Assembly (NCBI GenBank): GCA_002319955.1
Contig: DCJS01000033.1
Location: forward strand, 13,388 to 77,387
DNA length: 64,000 nucleotides
Reading direction: 5' to 3'
Origin: Flavobacteriales bacterium UBA1694
Lineage (GTDB): Bacteria > Bacteroidota > Bacteroidia > Flavobacteriales > Weeksellaceae
Part shown: positions 61,730 to 64,000 of the stretch, piece by piece
Layout of the letters: each line of letters starts with the position of its first letter
Position numbering within the stretch: position 1 is the stretch's first letter
Program-made: the position numbers and the translations under genes
Notes under the pieces: generated by a model
Told to the model about the DNA's origin: nothing
Database searches by the model: none
Seen by the model: only the letters and a program-made list of their open reading frames with translations

Positions 61730-61737
61730 ACCCCTTT
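61730..61737 (+). promoter_or_regulatory. Possible anti-riboswitch segment in the receptor leader
   Basis: ACCCCTTT is perfectly complementary to AAAGGGGT at 61616-61623, part of the riboswitch 5' side. Pairing would compete with the P1/P2 region, so this may be part of the expression platform. No terminator-like T tract is obvious in the leader. Confidence 0.3.
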
Positions 61738-61769
61738 TATTCTAATAAATTTTAATACAATTTAAAAGA

Positions 61770-63878
61770 ATGAAAGGATTGTTTTTTTTAGGGCTGTTCG
61801 TTAGCCCCCTTGCCTTTGGGCAAGAAGTCAAAGAGGATTCCCTCTCCCAATCGCTCATTGAGCGGATTCATTTCACTAAACGTTTGCCCGTTTCAAAAGA
61901 GATTCTGAGCATCGAAAAAGATCTAGACCACAAAAATTTAGGACAAGATTTGCCCGTGCTTTTGAAAAACCAGATTTCGGTGGTTTCCACCTCCGATGCT
62001 GGAAACGGCATCGGGTATACAGGCTTTCGAATTCGCGGTGTAGGGGGGAGCTCCATTAACGTGATGATGAATGGGGTGCCTTATAACGATTCGGAGTCGC
62101 AGGGGACCTTTTTTGTCAATGTACCGGATTTAACAAGTTCAGCCTCAGCGATTGTTATTCAGCGCGGCGTAGGGACTTCTACAAACGGCGTTTCTGCGTT
62201 TGGGGCCAGTGTTAATGTGATTTCTAAAGACCCGGCCCAGGAATTTTATATTAAATCAGACAACAGCTACGGCTCTTTTAACACCTATAAGTACTCAGGT
62301 GAGGTGGGAAGTGGGCTGTTTTGGAACGATCAGCTCTCAGTCATGGCGCGCTACACGAAGATTCATTCCGACGGGTATATTGACCGAAGTTTTTCGGATT
62401 TGGATTCCTATAACCTTGCGGCGCGTTTCCATAGAGGAACCACATCGCTTCGCCTTTTAGCCTTCGGGGGAAAAGAGAAAACCTACCAAGCGTGGAATGG
62501 GATTGATAAAGCGACTTTGGAAAGAAACCCTAGGTTTAATTATTCTGGAGCCATTTACAATGCGGACTGGAGCGAAATTGTTGGTTTCTATCCAAACGAA
62601 ACGGATAATTACCGCCAAAACCATTACCAGTTCTTGTGGGATGAACACCTTAGTGATGCCTGGAAACTTGAGACCACTTTGCATTATACGAAAGGCAAAG
62701 GGTATTACGAAAATTACAAGCAGCAAGAATCCTATGAAACTTACGGATTAGCGCCTGTAGGAGGCGAAATCACAGCCGATTTCATTCGTAAAAAATGGCT
62801 AGATAATGACTTTTACGGCGTGGCCTCAAATCTCTATGGAAATTTAGAGGCATTGGATCTTCACTTCGGACTGGTCGCTAATCAGTATTACGGTCGCCAT
62901 TACGGACAAGTAAGAGAGTCCCTCAAACCCGATTTACACGAGCACGAGTATTACAGAAACCGCTCGGTAAAGACCGAAGGAGCTGTTTTTGCAAAGGCCA
63001 TTTTAAAGTTGGGCCGATTTGAAGCCTTTGGGGATTTGCAACTGCGCTCCATTCTGTACGATACCAAAATACTTCAACCGGGCGATGGGGAAGGCGCAAA
63101 TTTAACAAAGCAGTGGAACTTCTTCAATCCAAAAGCTGGACTTAATTATAGGATTCCCAATGGAAAACTTTATCTCTCTTACGCCAAGGCAAGTCGAGAA
63201 CCAAGTCGAGACGATTTATTCGCCAATCCGGAAGTAAAGAAAGAAACTCTGCACGATATAGAGCTTGGGTGGGAGTACGCGATTGGCTCCCAGTTTTTAG
63301 TAGCCGCCAACCTATATTACATGCATTATACGAACCAACTTGTGTTAAGTGGCCAGATTAATTCAATTGGAGAATTTATACGAACGAATTCAGGCAAATC
63401 TTACCGGCGAGGCCTCGAGGTATCGGCTCTAGCTCGGCTCTCAGAGCAGTGGGAAATTCGCTCGAACCTCACCTTAAGCTCAAATAGGAACAGTGACTTT
63501 AAAATGCATAACGATCAAACGGTGCTGAACCTTGGCGACACCCCGATTTCCTTTTCGCCAGAAATTCTAGCAAATCTCGCCCTAAGATACCGCCCTTGGA
63601 AGGCTCTATCTCTAGAGTTGCAAAACCAATTTGTGGGAAGCCAGTATTTAGACAATTCCAATTCTCAAGACCTTAAGACGGATTCCTACCTCCTTAGTGA
63701 TTTCAATGTGCGGTATTTTGTGCCGATCAAACGAAATAGCTTAGAGCTTAAGCTTCTAGTGAATAATGTTTTCAATCAAAACTATGTAAACAATGGGTAT
63801 GTGTATGGCGAGGCGCCCTATTATTTTGCGCAGGCAGGCACGAATTTCATGTTTGGTGTGAGCTACGAATTTCATTAA
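61770..63878 (+). CDS. TonB-dependent receptor, probably for thiamine or a precursor
   Basis: Outer-membrane active transporter of 702 residues. Signal peptide (LFFLGLFVSPLAFGQ), a TonB plug domain (about 45-165: LPVLLKNQISVVSTSDAGNG, YTGFRIRGVGGSSINVMMNG, NVPDLTSSASAIVIQRGVG) and a 22-strand beta-barrel ending in FMFGVSYEFH. It lacks the carboxypeptidase-regulatory domain of SusC-type receptors. Control by a TPP riboswitch points to uptake of thiamine, its phosphates or pyrimidine precursor, as reported for OMR1-type receptors in this phylum. Substrate is inference from the riboswitch. Confidence 0.9.
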   Translation: MKGLFFLGLFVSPLAFGQEVKEDSLSQSLIERIHFTKRLPVSKEILSIEKDLDHKNLGQDLPVLLKNQISVVSTSDAGNGIGYTGFRIRGVGGSSINVMMNGVPYNDSESQGTFFVNVPDLTSSASAIVIQRGVGTSTNGVSAFGASVNVISKDPAQEFYIKSDNSYGSFNTYKYSGEVGSGLFWNDQLSVMARYTKIHSDGYIDRSFSDLDSYNLAARFHRGTTSLRLLAFGGKEKTYQAWNGIDKATLERNPRFNYSGAIYNADWSEIVGFYPNETDNYRQNHYQFLWDEHLSDAWKLETTLHYTKGKGYYENYKQQESYETYGLAPVGGEITADFIRKKWLDNDFYGVASNLYGNLEALDLHFGLVANQYYGRHYGQVRESLKPDLHEHEYYRNRSVKTEGAVFAKAILKLGRFEAFGDLQLRSILYDTKILQPGDGEGANLTKQWNFFNPKAGLNYRIPNGKLYLSYAKASREPSRDDLFANPEVKKETLHDIELGWEYAIGSQFLVAANLYYMHYTNQLVLSGQINSIGEFIRTNSGKSYRRGLEVSALARLSEQWEIRSNLTLSSNRNSDFKMHNDQTVLNLGDTPISFSPEILANLALRYRPWKALSLELQNQFVGSQYLDNSNSQDLKTDSYLLSDFNVRYFVPIKRNSLELKLLVNNVFNQNYVNNGYVYGEAPYYFAQAGTNFMFGVSYEFH

Positions 63879-63894
63879 TAGACGACCCCTATGG

Positions 63895-63923
63895 AATCCA
63901 AAGCGTGAAGCGCTTTGGATTTT
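63895..63923 (+). terminator. Rho-independent terminator after the TonB receptor
   Basis: AATCCAAAGCG-TGAAG-CGCTTTGGATT, perfect 11-bp stem, followed by TT. Confidence 0.78.
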
Positions 63924-63960
63924 ATGGTTGCGTATCATCCTGCAAGTCCATTAAAAATAG

Positions 63961-63968
63961 TAAATTTG
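63961..63968 (+). promoter_or_regulatory. -7 element of the gene at the window end
   Basis: TAAATTTG, exact TAnnTTTG match, 7 bases before the ATG; again a very short leader. Confidence 0.45.
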
Positions 63969-63975
63969 CGGCAGT

Positions 63976-64000
63976 ATGAAGCTTGAAACACTTATTTTAG
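63976..64000 (+). CDS. Start of a gene cut by the window edge
   Basis: Only eight codons are visible (MKLETLIL). Called as a gene because it follows an exact -7 element and the terminator of the receptor gene. The product cannot be identified; in related genomes a thiamine transporter or salvage gene may follow the TPP-controlled receptor, but the intervening terminator argues for a separate unit. Confidence 0.4.

Noticed and set aside
1..64000. CRISPR arrays, insertion sequences, prophage genes, tRNA or rRNA genes
   Set aside because: No regularly spaced repeats, transposase, integrase or phage-like proteins, and no cloverleaf or rRNA-like sequence was seen on either strand in the intergenic regions.

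Overview
This window reads as a chromosomal segment from a member of the phylum Bacteroidota, most likely class Flavobacteriia. The evidence is the repeated -7 promoter element TAnnTTTG, lipoproteins with Bacteroidota-style short signal peptides, a fused CcoN-CcoO oxidase subunit, Bacteroidota-restricted families (DUF4251, DUF4126, DUF5687), and gene orders typical of that class (miaB - sigma54 activator - lptE; bamD - rpoZ - coaBC - recN; ccoI - ccoS - ccoNO - ccoQ - ccoP - ccoG - ccoH - safE). I cannot assign a genus. There are no insertion sequences, phage genes, CRISPR arrays, tRNA or rRNA genes that I can see; it is a dense core-genome region without a gene-free stretch longer than 300 bases.

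Layout. 1-5.4 kb: plus-strand operon miaB, sigma54-type activator, lptE, a disordered TPR-like protein and a half-size TauE permease. 5.4-7.8 kb: minus-strand DUF4126, rnpA, tcdA and a TatD-type hydrolase. 7.9-15.5 kb: plus-strand TetR regulator, bamD-rpoZ-coaBC-recN, and a DUF5687 ABC exporter pair. 15.5-18.7 kb: divergent class II and class I fumarases. 18.8-27.7 kb: small membrane protein, PiT-type phosphate permease, prfA, a lipoprotein, methylmalonyl-CoA mutase, a monoheme cytochrome c (minus), a dipeptide epimerase and meaB. 27.7-37.7 kb: mostly minus strand, with DUF4251 protein, porin-like protein, Mla-type ABC ATPase and permease, queE, folD, pgi and lon, plus a plus-strand M48 protease and a small membrane protein. 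38-45.9 kb: plus-strand PpiD/SurA-like foldase, MCE protein, two HdrC/HdrB-like Fe-S proteins, a conserved protein, a lipoprotein and serS. 46-54.9 kb: the complete cbb3 cytochrome oxidase structural and assembly cluster on the minus strand, with a divergent Crp/Fnr regulator. 55.7-57.6 kb: panB, membrane protein and an RluA-type pseudouridine synthase. 57.7-60 kb: aconitase (minus). 60.1-64 kb: WG-repeat protein, a uracil-DNA-glycosylase-like protein, and a TPP riboswitch in front of a TonB-dependent receptor, then the first codons of another gene.

Functionally the window supports an aerobic to microaerobic respirer: TCA enzymes (aconitase and two fumarases), propionyl/methylmalonyl-CoA metabolism (MCM and MeaB), a high-affinity cbb3 oxidase with its copper delivery and maturation proteins, and outer-membrane biogenesis (BamD, LptE, MlaEF/MCE, PpiD). 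The most interesting signals are regulatory. (1) Two 17-bp palindromes of the form TGnCA-N3-TGnCA lie in front of the miaB/sigma54-activator operon and of lon. (2) Two nearly identical Crp/Fnr-type boxes flank the cbb3 cluster and the regulator gene beside it. (3) A TPP riboswitch drives a probable thiamine TonB receptor. (4) Several genes have a -7 element so close to the ATG that their mRNAs should be leaderless. (5) A promoter is embedded inside a terminator hairpin. I did not find a clearly new multi-gene system.
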